Of a DNA stretch of 64,000 bases, positions 15,492 to 22,679 are shown piece by piece. The notes under the pieces were generated by a model that did not search any database, was not told the DNA's origin, and saw nothing but the letters and a program-made list of their open reading frames with translations. Source of the stretch: Actinoplanes sp. KI2 (GTDB lineage Bacteria; Actinomycetota; Actinomycetes; Mycobacteriales; Micromonosporaceae); contig NZ_JAOSZE010000026.1 in the NCBI RefSeq assembly GCF_025630775.1, positions 62,001 through 126,000 on the forward strand, given 5' to 3'. Position 1 is the stretch's first letter. Each line of letters opens with the position of its first letter. The translations under genes and the position numbers were made by a program.

Positions 15492-16367
15492 ATGCGGATC
15501 TCGATCTGGCCCGGCGCCGAGCACCCGTACTCCGAGGTGCTGTCGATGGCCCGGCACGCGGCCGAAACCGGGTGGGACGGCGTCTGGTTCGCCGATCACT
15601 TCATGCCGAACGACGAGGACGACAGCGGCCCGATCCTGGAGTGCGGCTCGGTGGTGGCGGCGCTGGGCGCGACCGTGCCGCGGGTGCGGATCGGCACCCT
15701 CGTCTACGGCAACACGTACCGCCACCCGGCCGTCGTGGCCAACATGGCGGCGACCGTCGACCGGATCAGCGCGGGCCGGTTCGTCCTCGGCGTCGGCGCC
15801 GGATGGCAGATCAACGAGCATCGGCAGTACGGGATCACGCTGCCCCCGCCGAGGGAGCGGATCGACCGCTTCGAGGAGGCGGTGCAGATCATGCTCGGCC
15901 TGCTGCGGCAGCCGCGCACCACCTTCGAGGGCAAGCACTACCAGGTCGTGGACGCGGTCTGCCGGCCGCAGCCGGTGCAGGAGCCGCTGCCGCTGATGAT
16001 CGGCGCGAAGGGCGAGCGGCGGATGCTCGGCATCGTCGCGAAGTATGCCGACCTGTGGAACGCGTGGGGTGTGCCGTCGTTCATCGCGCACAAGTCGGCG
16101 GTGCTCGACCGGTTCTGCGCCGAGGTCGGCCGCGATCCGAAGGCGATCGACCGGACGGCGCAGGCGCTGGTGTCGGTGGGCGAGCCGCTCCCGGACGACG
16201 CGAGCGGCCCGCCGGTGATCGGCGGGTCGCCGTCGAGGTTCGCCGACGCGGTCGCGGAGTACCGCGAGATCGGCCTCGACGAGCTGATCATCCCCGACGA
16301 GCTGCTCGGCACCGGCGCCGCCAAGCTGGCCGCGATGGACACGATCCTGGGCATCGTCCGCGGCTGA
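15492..16367 (+). CDS. LLM-class (luciferase-like) F420/flavin-dependent oxidoreductase
   Basis: 291 aa, ATG 15492 (MRISIWPGAEHPYSEVL). A TIM-barrel luciferase-like protein with WDGVWFADHFMP, LVYGNTYRHPAVVANMAATVDRIS, GRFVLGVGAGW and PLMIGAKGERR. In actinomycetes this branch (TIGR03560-like) usually uses F420. The reaction is hydride transfer to an unknown substrate. It starts 10 bp after the P450 and probably belongs to the same unit. The end overlaps nothing; the convergent mannitol-type dehydrogenase stops 35 bp away and no clear terminator lies between. Confidence 0.85.
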   Translation: MRISIWPGAEHPYSEVLSMARHAAETGWDGVWFADHFMPNDEDDSGPILECGSVVAALGATVPRVRIGTLVYGNTYRHPAVVANMAATVDRISAGRFVLGVGAGWQINEHRQYGITLPPPRERIDRFEEAVQIMLGLLRQPRTTFEGKHYQVVDAVCRPQPVQEPLPLMIGAKGERRMLGIVAKYADLWNAWGVPSFIAHKSAVLDRFCAEVGRDPKAIDRTAQALVSVGEPLPDDASGPPVIGGSPSRFADAVAEYREIGLDELIIPDELLGTGAAKLAAMDTILGIVRG

Positions 16368-16402
16368 CGCCCGGAAGTCTGCGCCGGAAGAGACCGCGCC
16401 GT

Positions 16403-17698
16403 TCAGCCGGCGGGCTTGAGCGTCGCCCGATCGATCGCGGTCACCAGCGCCTCGTCCTCGGCCAGATCCGGCGCCAGCAGCGCGAGGACGTCGCGGACCC
16501 GCCCGGCCCGGGCCTGGAACGGCCCGGCGCCCGCGTCGGCGACCGGTGCGCCGAACCCGCGCAGGTGGTCGATCCAGGCGGCGACGATCCGGATCGCGCC
16601 GGCCGGCAGCCGCCCGGCCGCGACCTCGCCGCGCAGCACCGGCAGCACGCGCACCGGCAGCTTCTGCGAGCCGTCCGCGGCGATCTGGGCGAGGGTGTGC
16701 CGGATCCGCCGGTTGCCGAACCGGGTCAGCAGCGCCTCCCGGTAGGCGGCCAGCTCGCCCGGGGGCAGCGGGACGTGCCGGCTCGCCTCGTCCCACCACT
16801 GCCGCAGCCAGCCGCGGCACTCCGGGTCGGCGACCGCATCGGCGACGGTGGCATGACCGCGGGCGCTCCCGGCGTACGCGAGAAGGCTGTGCCCGCCGTT
16901 GAGGAGCAGCAGCTTGCGCTGCTCGTGCACGGTGATGTCGGGGACGAACCGCGCTCCCCCGGCCTCCCAGCCCGGCCGGCCGGCCGGGAAGACGCCGCTG
17001 AGCACCCATTCCGTGTACGGCTCGGTGACCACCGGGACGGCGTCCTCGAACCCGGTCAGCGCGGCCGCTGCCCGGACGTCCTCACCGGTCGTGCGCGGCG
17101 TGATCCGGTCGACCACGGTGGACACGAACGCGACGTTGTCCCGGATCCACGGCACCAGCGCCGGCTCGGCGAGCGTGGTGAAGTCGAGCAGGACCCGGGC
17201 CACCGCGGCGCCGTTCTCCGGCAGGTTGTCGCAGGGCACGATTGCGATCGGGCCGCCGCCGTGGATGCGGCGCTCGGCGAGCCCGGCCATCAGCCGGCCG
17301 GGCACCGTCTGCACCGGCTCGCCGCGCAGCCATGCGGTGACGTCGGCGGCGGCCCGGCTCTCGTCCAGGCCGCCGCCGGCGTCGCGCAGGTAACCCGCCT
17401 CGGTCACCGTCAGGGTCACGACGGCCGTGCGGTGCGCGGCCAGGTGCTCGCGCCACGCCTGCAGATCGTCCGACGGGTACGCGGCGTCCAGCGCCCCGAT
17501 GATCGAAGCGTCGTCGTGCTCGGGGCCGCGCACCAGCAGCGTGTACCGGCCGTGCTGGCCGTTGAGCGCCGCGGCCGCGCCCGGTGACCGGCCGGTGAAG
17601 GCCGCGATCGGCCACTCCCCGGCGTCCGGCGCGACCGACGTGTACCACGCCTGATGCGCCCGGAAGAAGTTACCGAGGCCCAGGTGGACGATCCGCAT
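16403..17698 (-). CDS. Mannitol dehydrogenase family protein
   Basis: 431 aa, ATG 17698 (MRIVHLGLGNFFRAHQAWYT). The N-terminal Rossmann segment (VHLGLGNFFRAHQ), the middle motif VTEAGYLR and the catalytic signature K-x5-N-x2-H (KLLLLNGGH, then SLLAYAG) define the polyol-specific long-chain dehydrogenase family (mannitol 2-dehydrogenase, fructuronate and tagaturonate reductases). These enzymes interconvert hexitols or hexonates and ketoses with NAD(P), metal-independently. Length is slightly below the usual ~460-490 aa. It appears to be transcribed alone; the start follows a GGATGGA-type ribosome site. Confidence 0.85.
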   Translation of the reverse strand: MRIVHLGLGNFFRAHQAWYTSVAPDAGEWPIAAFTGRSPGAAAALNGQHGRYTLLVRGPEHDDASIIGALDAAYPSDDLQAWREHLAAHRTAVVTLTVTEAGYLRDAGGGLDESRAAADVTAWLRGEPVQTVPGRLMAGLAERRIHGGGPIAIVPCDNLPENGAAVARVLLDFTTLAEPALVPWIRDNVAFVSTVVDRITPRTTGEDVRAAAALTGFEDAVPVVTEPYTEWVLSGVFPAGRPGWEAGGARFVPDITVHEQRKLLLLNGGHSLLAYAGSARGHATVADAVADPECRGWLRQWWDEASRHVPLPPGELAAYREALLTRFGNRRIRHTLAQIAADGSQKLPVRVLPVLRGEVAAGRLPAGAIRIVAAWIDHLRGFGAPVADAGAGPFQARAGRVRDVLALLAPDLAEDEALVTAIDRATLKPAG

Positions 17699-17740
17699 GG
17701 TTCCATCCTGGTTTCCGCCGGTGCGCTCTGCAACCAGCTC

Positions 17741-18955
17741 TCAGCACCCGTTGCGCATCGCGCTCACCGCCACGTCGTCGTACCAGAGGGTGTCCGCGCC
17801 CGAGCCGTAGCTCTCCCAGCCGAGCTTGAGGTCGGTGAGCTTGGGCCGCCAGGTGCGGTTGAGCCACTGGCTGTCGATGTCGTGGGTCGGCACCCCGTCC
17901 TCGAGCAGGCCGGGCACCGAGGTGCCGTTCAGCCAGGTCTGCATCGTGCCGTCCCGTCCGTCCACCTTGAACTCGACGCAGTTCCAGGTGTTCACCGGCA
18001 GCGGCGCGGAGAGCGCGACGCCGGCCGGGCTCTGCTCGGGCAGGGTGGCGTCGTCGGAGGCCCGGTTGAACTGCAGGGCACCGTTCTGGCCGCCGAAGCG
18101 CAGATCCTTGCCGCTGTCGTTGGCGTCGGCCAGGGCGACCGCGGCGACGTGCGCGGTGGGCAGCGCGGTGGTGTGCCGCACCCAGTAGCGGACGTACCAG
18201 ACGTTGCTGGTGGTGCCGAGGATCTGGGTGCTGCGGACGAAGACGTGGTTGCAGTAGCCCTCGGCGCCGTTGATCCGCAGCGAGGTGCTGCCGCTGTGCG
18301 CGACGGTCCGGTCGATCGCCGCGGTGCCGGCGCCGGAGCAGTCCGGGTAGGTGACCGCCCAGGTCCCGGCGGGCGTCGTGCCGGTCTGCGACTCGAACCC
18401 GTCGCAGACCGCCGTCGCGACACAGTTCTGGGCAGGCGGCGTCGTGGGCGGCGTCGTGGGCGGTGTGGTCGGTGCCGTGGTCGGCGGTGTGGTCGGTGCG
18501 GTGGTGGGCGGAGTGGTGGGCGCGGTGGTGGGCGGTGTGGTCGTCGGGGTCGCGTCCGGTCCGCAGGCCACGCCGTTGAAGGCGAACGCGGTCGGCGTGG
18601 CGTTGGTGCCCGAGTACGTGCCCTGGAAGCCGAAGCTGGTGGACGCTCCGGCGGCCAGGCTGCCGTTCCAGGCGACGTTGGTCGCGGTGACCGCGCTGCC
18701 GGACTGGCTCACTGTCGCATTCCAGGCACTGGTCACCTTCTGATCACCGGCGAACGTCCAGGACACCGTCCAGGCGCTCACCGCCGCCCCGAGGTTGGTC
18801 ACCTTCACGTCCGCGGTGAAGCCGGTGGACCAGGAGTTCGGGGTGTAGACGACGGCGCAGGCGGTGGCCGCGGTCGCCGCGGACGCCGCCGCGACGACCG
18901 TGCCGGCGCCGGCCACGACGGCGGCCACGGCCAGGGCAAGTGTTCTTCGACGCAT
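17741..18955 (-). CDS. Secreted Cip1-like protein with N-terminal CBM2
   Basis: 404 aa from ATG 18955. A signal peptide (MRRRTLALAVAAVVAGAG..., ending near ASA-AT) is followed by a family-2 carbohydrate-binding module (residues ~32-125; two flanking Cys, conserved Trp: NSWSTGF, SAWTVSWTF, AWNGSLAAGAS). Next come a Pro/Thr linker of TTPPTTAP repeats (~128-160) and a C-terminal domain (~165-404; FESQTGTTPAGTW, SLRINGAEGYCNHVFVR, NTWNCVEFKVDG) resembling Cip1. Cip1 is the cellulose-induced protein of Trichoderma, with a polysaccharide-lyase-like jelly-roll fold. CBM2 domains bind cellulose or xylan. A perfect CebR operator lies 38 bp upstream of the start. The likely role is cellulose-associated polysaccharide processing outside the cell. 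Confidence 0.85.
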   Translation of the reverse strand: MRRRTLALAVAAVVAGAGTVVAAASAATAATACAVVYTPNSWSTGFTADVKVTNLGAAVSAWTVSWTFAGDQKVTSAWNATVSQSGSAVTATNVAWNGSLAAGASTSFGFQGTYSGTNATPTAFAFNGVACGPDATPTTTPPTTAPTTPPTTAPTTPPTTAPTTPPTTPPTTPPAQNCVATAVCDGFESQTGTTPAGTWAVTYPDCSGAGTAAIDRTVAHSGSTSLRINGAEGYCNHVFVRSTQILGTTSNVWYVRYWVRHTTALPTAHVAAVALADANDSGKDLRFGGQNGALQFNRASDDATLPEQSPAGVALSAPLPVNTWNCVEFKVDGRDGTMQTWLNGTSVPGLLEDGVPTHDIDSQWLNRTWRPKLTDLKLGWESYGSGADTLWYDDVAVSAMRNGC

Positions 18956-18992
18956 GAGGTACTCCCGGGGATCGAGGGGGACGGAGGACAGC

Positions 18993-19006
18993 TGGGAGCG
19001 CTCCCA
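18993..19006. promoter_or_regulatory. CebR operator TGGGAGCGCTCCCA
   Basis: A perfect 14-bp palindrome identical to the CebR/CelR box that controls cellulase and cellobiose-uptake genes in Streptomyces and Thermobifida. It is 37 bp upstream of the Cip1-CBM2 start, so that gene is probably repressed by a CebR homologue and induced by cello-oligosaccharides. Confidence 0.9.
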
Positions 19007-19245
19007 AGTATATTGATGACTGTAGTTGTCTTTGGGCGGGCGCGGAAGCGGCCGGGTTTGTACACGCTGAGCGACATGATCACCACCCCTCGTGAGTACG
19101 ATATCCGTCGATTCCTTCGCGCGCGAAAGAGGCAAACACCGTTAGGTTCGGTCGGCTAACCGACAGGCCGATATGCAGGAGGCCACTCGGCGCGATTAGG
19201 TGGTTCTCGCTCGCACAGCGACCCGGGGTGGAGGAGATGGTCACG

Positions 19246-19548
19246 GTGACGAACGCGGTGGTTTTCGTGCAGCAGGACAGATTCGAGGTGAACGCCGCGC
19301 GCTGCCTCGACTACTGCGCTGTCCGCCGGTACGCGGTGGCCGGCCTGATCAGCGGAGACTGGCCCGCCGCGCTGCAGATGCTCGACGACGGCCTGGCCTC
19401 GGTGATCATCGTCTCCACGCCCGCCCATCTGGAGCAGGCTCAGCTGGCGGCCCCGCGCGGCGAGTCCCGGGTGGAGATCGTCCCCAAGCGGCTCAACCGG
19501 CGGCGCCCGGCCACCCGCCCGGTCGCGCGGATGGCGACGCTCACCTAA
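19246..19548 (+). CDS. Small protein resembling a degenerate resolvase N-terminal domain
   Basis: About 100 aa. A GGAGG at 19230-19234 best fits the GTG at 19246 (VTNAVVFVQQ); GTG 19228 and ATG 19237 in frame are alternatives. The pattern AVVFVQQDRF, CLDYCAVRRYAVAGLI and ALQMLDDGLASVIIVS follows the beta-alpha-beta layout of serine-recombinase N-terminal domains (YxRVS, C-x-Y-x3-R, V-G). The catalytic Ser-bearing strand end and the conserved Arg pairs are not present. It is probably a non-catalytic relative; the function is unknown. It ends 79 bp before the zinc-ribbon SDR, same strand. Confidence 0.55.
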   Translation: MTNAVVFVQQDRFEVNAARCLDYCAVRRYAVAGLISGDWPAALQMLDDGLASVIIVSTPAHLEQAQLAAPRGESRVEIVPKRLNRRRPATRPVARMATLT

Positions 19549-19627
19549 GCGGAGGGACTTCGCTGCCGACCGTTGGGGCTGGTTACAGTTCCTTGCGGTG
19601 CAGAGCAAGCGAAGGAGACGTACGGAG

Positions 19628-21088
19628 ATGGCGCGCGACGCCGATACGACCCCGACGGGGCCCGGGTTCTCCGCGCCGTCCGCAGGACCAGGCGCCGGTA
19701 GTGACATAGCCCCTGAGCGGCTGGCGGTCTGCCTGGCCGTCCTGGCCGAGGCCGAGGCGCTTCCGCCCGAGCATCCCGACGCGGTGGCCGTGCGGCGCGC
19801 GACGGCCGGTCTGTTCAAGACGGTCAAGCTGCAGCGCCGGCGGGAGCGGCGGGACGCGATCCTCGCCGCCGATCGCGAGGTCACCGAGGCGACCGCGACC
19901 GGCGCGCCGGGCCGGATCGACGACGAGACCGCCGGCATTCCGCTGCGGACCAGCGTCACCGGCGGCACGGCCGGGGTGCTGCGCCAGCCTCGCGGCTGCT
20001 ACACCTGCAAGCAGCGCTACACCGTGGTCGACGCGTTCTACCACCAGCTCTGCCCGGCCTGCGCGGCGCTCAACCACGCGAAACGCGACGCCCGCACCGA
20101 CCTGACCGGACGCCGGGCGTTGCTCACCGGCGGCCGCGCCAAGATCGGCATGTACATCGCGCTGCGGCTGCTGCGCGACGGCGCCGACCTGACCATCACC
20201 ACCCGCTTCCCGCACGACGCGGTCCGCCGCTACTCGGCGATGCCGGACAGCGCCGACTGGCTGCACCGGCTGCGGGTGGTCGGCCTCGATCTGCGCGACC
20301 CGGCCCAGGTGGTCGGCCTCGCCGACTCGGTCGCGCAGCGCGGCCCGCTGGACATCCTGATCAACAACGCCGCCCAGACCGTACGCCGCACGGCCGGCGC
20401 CTACGCGGCGATCGCGGCGGCCGAGGGCGAGCCGCTGCCCGCCGGTCCGCTGCCTGAGCTGGAGTATTTCGGCACGGCCGGGGCCTCCCCCGCGGCGGCG
20501 CTCACCGCGGGCGCGTCGACGCTCACCCCGCGGCAGGTCACCGAGCTCGCGCTGGTCGCCCGCTCGGCCGAGATCGACGCGGGCGGCCTGGTCCCCGACG
20601 TCACGCCGACCAACAGCTGGAGCGACCGGGTGCACGAGGTCGACCCCCTCGAACTGCTCGAGGTCCAGCTGTGCAACGTGACGGCGCCGTTCGTACTGGT
20701 CAGCCGGCTGCGCGAGGCGATGACCCGGTCGAGCTTCCCGCGCCGCTACGTGGTGAACGTGTCGGCCATGGAGGGTGTCTTCGCCCGCGGCTACAAGGGC
20801 GCCGGCCACCCGCACACGAACATGGCGAAGGCCTCGCTGAACATGCTGACCCGCACCAGCGCGGACGACCTGTTCGCCGACGGGATCCTGATGACCAGCG
20901 TGGACACCGGCTGGATCACCGATGAGCGGCCGCATCCCACCAAGACCCGGCTGGCCGGCGAGGGTTTCCACGCGCCGCTCGACCTGGTGGACGGCGCGGC
21001 CCGGGTCTACGACCCGATCGTCCGCGGCGAGCGCGGCGAGGACCTGTACGGCTGCTTCCTCAAGGACTACGCGCCCGGCGCCTGGTGA
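19628..21088 (+). CDS. SDR family protein with N-terminal CxxC...CxxC zinc ribbon
   Basis: 486 aa, ATG 19628 with AAGGAG/CGGAG upstream. Residues ~1-125 are low-homology sequence. C-Y-T-C (~127-130) and C-P-A-C (~147-150), about 17 residues apart, suggest a zinc ribbon. An SDR domain follows: RRALLTGGRAKIGMYIAL (cofactor loop), DILINNAAQT (NNAA motif), then NVSAMEGVF and a GHPHTNMAKASLNML active-site helix. There the catalytic Lys is kept, but the residue four before it is Thr, not Tyr. Families with this HTNMAK motif exist in bacteria and fungi. A substrate cannot be named. A strong hairpin terminator follows the stop. Confidence 0.8.
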   Translation: MARDADTTPTGPGFSAPSAGPGAGSDIAPERLAVCLAVLAEAEALPPEHPDAVAVRRATAGLFKTVKLQRRRERRDAILAADREVTEATATGAPGRIDDETAGIPLRTSVTGGTAGVLRQPRGCYTCKQRYTVVDAFYHQLCPACAALNHAKRDARTDLTGRRALLTGGRAKIGMYIALRLLRDGADLTITTRFPHDAVRRYSAMPDSADWLHRLRVVGLDLRDPAQVVGLADSVAQRGPLDILINNAAQTVRRTAGAYAAIAAAEGEPLPAGPLPELEYFGTAGASPAAALTAGASTLTPRQVTELALVARSAEIDAGGLVPDVTPTNSWSDRVHEVDPLELLEVQLCNVTAPFVLVSRLREAMTRSSFPRRYVVNVSAMEGVFARGYKGAGHPHTNMAKASLNMLTRTSADDLFADGILMTSVDTGWITDERPHPTKTRLAGEGFHAPLDLVDGAARVYDPIVRGERGEDLYGCFLKDYAPGAW

Positions 21089-21094
21089 CGGAAC

Positions 21095-21120
21095 GAGCCG
21101 CACCCCGCGGGGTGCGGCTC
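21095..21120. terminator. Bidirectional hairpin terminator
   Basis: A 26-bp perfect palindrome made of 12-bp arms GAGCCGCACCCC / GGGGTGCGGCTC around GC, starting 7 bp after the SDR stop and lying between two convergent genes. No long T-run follows; this is common in high-GC actinomycetes. Confidence 0.8.
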
Positions 21121-21138
21121 GCCTCTCTTGCCGGTAGG

Positions 21139-21780
21139 TCAGCCGAGATCGGCAACGACCGAGTGGCCACCGCCACCGCCACCGCCGCCACCGCCACCGC
21201 CACCGCCGCCGCCAGGCCAGCTAGGACCGCCGCCGCCAGGCCCGCCAGGACCGCCGGGACCGCCGCCGCCAGGCCCACCAGGCCCGCCAGGACCGCCAGG
21301 CCCGCCAGGCCCGCCAGGACCGCCGCCGCCAGGACCGCCGCCACCGGGACCGCCAGGACCGCCGCCGCCGGGACCGTTACCGCCGCCGGGCCACCACGGG
21401 TGGTGCGGATCCCACATACCGTGGCCTTGCCACCACTGGCCGGACCAGTGGCCCGGCCAGTAACCCGGCCAGCCATTACCCCAGTCGTAGCTGTTGACGA
21501 TCAGGGCGACGTATCGGGGGCCACTACGGCATTCGAAGCTGTACCACCATCCGCGGCGCTGGCCGAACCAGCCGGCCCGGTTGCAGGCCCAGTAGCTGGG
21601 GAAGAACCCGACGAGCCGGTATCGGCGCGCCTGCGTGGTGAGGGTGGAATCGGACTGCGTGGTGGCTCGAACGGCCGAGGTGTCCGACGCGGCAAGAGCA
21701 GGTCCACCACCGACTGCTACGGCGCCCGTGGTGGCCAGGCCGAGGCCCGACATCAGGAGCGTCCGGGTAAATCGGTTCAT
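21139..21780 (-). CDS. Secreted aromatic and glycine-rich protein
   Basis: 213 aa from ATG 21780, with AGAAGG six bases upstream. A signal peptide (MNRFTRTLLMSGLGLATTGA..., cleavage near ALA-AS) precedes a compact Trp/Tyr-rich part (~50-130; two Cys: YWACNRAGWFG, YSFECRSG; then repeated W-x-G-x-W motifs) and a Gly/Pro tail of about 80 residues made of GGPG/GGGG repeats, ending HSVVADLG. It could be an extracellular adhesive or structural protein; no enzyme motif is seen. The repetitive 3' part makes length variation between strains likely. It is convergent with the SDR gene. Confidence 0.75.
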   Translation of the reverse strand: MNRFTRTLLMSGLGLATTGAVAVGGGPALAASDTSAVRATTQSDSTLTTQARRYRLVGFFPSYWACNRAGWFGQRRGWWYSFECRSGPRYVALIVNSYDWGNGWPGYWPGHWSGQWWQGHGMWDPHHPWWPGGGNGPGGGGPGGPGGGGPGGGGPGGPGGPGGPGGPGGPGGGGPGGPGGPGGGGPSWPGGGGGGGGGGGGGGGGHSVVADLG

Positions 21781-21890
21781 GTCACACCTTCTCTAGACAA
21801 ATTTCCATGCCTGCCCAGGGAAACATGACCGCGGAACGTTACCTGAGGGTATCTGTGGGTCCATGCCGATCGTGAACGAACGGACTCCGC

Positions 21891-22679
21891 CTACCTCTCG
21901 CGCCCATCCGGCGCCTCTTCGGGCTCTTCCGGCAGGGCGAGGTACGCCGGGCGCAACAGGTCGGCAATCGGGCGGCCCTCGTGCGCCAGCGGCGGCGGAT
22001 CCAGCTGGTCGAGCAGGGCGTCGGGCCGCGAGACGGCTCCCGGACGGCCGGTGATCGCGGCCACGGACGTCACCTCCGTCCCCCAGAACTCCTCTTCCCA
22101 CCCGGCTTCCGGAGGGGGCGGTTCGGAAACATCAGAGTCTTCGCTCCTGGCCGCCGGCCCCGCCGCCGCCCTCAGCTCCCGCAGGTGCAGCAGCAGCTCG
22201 TCCCGGTGCCGCCCGCGCCAGGCGAAGACGCCGAACGGGTCCTCCTCGAACGAGCGGGCCAGGGCGTAGCAGGTCGCGGCGAGATGCACGCACGGCATCG
22301 GCCACCGCTCGCAGCCGCAGTCCATCGCGACCTCGTCGAGCGACAGCGGCACGAGACTGAGCCCGGCTCCGGCGAAGACCGCGCCGATCCCGGCCGGCAT
22401 CCGGCCGGCGAGCAGGTCGGCCGCGAACCGCGCCTCGGCGACGAGGTCCTGCTCGACCCGCGCCCACTCCGAGGCGCCGAAGGACCGCACCGCGATCCGC
22501 GCCCGGAACGCCTTGGGGTCGTCCGGCCCACGCACCAGCGCCACGACCAGGCTGCCGGAGATGGTCAGCTGCCGGACGTGCCCGTTGCGCTCGTCGCGCC
22601 GCCCGCGGGCGAACGTGGGACCCATCCGCAACGACTCGAAGGTCCCGAGAAAGGCAAGGGCGAGCGGATCGTCAGTCAA
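21891..22679 (-). CDS. SWIM zinc-finger protein
   Basis: 262 aa, ATG 22679. The SWIM motif C-x-C-x(n)-C-x-H is visible near residues 118-140 (MDCGCERWPMPCVHLAA), within the typical context of short beta-strands followed by a helix (CYALARSFEEDPF). The C-terminal ~90 residues are acidic and Pro-rich (EPPPPEAGWEEEFWG). Its start overlaps the SNF2 helicase stop by 8 bp, so translation is coupled. SWIM proteins next to SNF2 ATPases recur in actinobacteria and are presumed to bind DNA or protein for the helicase; no biochemical role is firmly known. Confidence 0.85.
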   Translation of the reverse strand: MTDDPLALAFLGTFESLRMGPTFARGRRDERNGHVRQLTISGSLVVALVRGPDDPKAFRARIAVRSFGASEWARVEQDLVAEARFAADLLAGRMPAGIGAVFAGAGLSLVPLSLDEVAMDCGCERWPMPCVHLAATCYALARSFEEDPFGVFAWRGRHRDELLLHLRELRAAAGPAARSEDSDVSEPPPPEAGWEEEFWGTEVTSVAAITGRPGAVSRPDALLDQLDPPPLAHEGRPIADLLRPAYLALPEEPEEAPDGRER

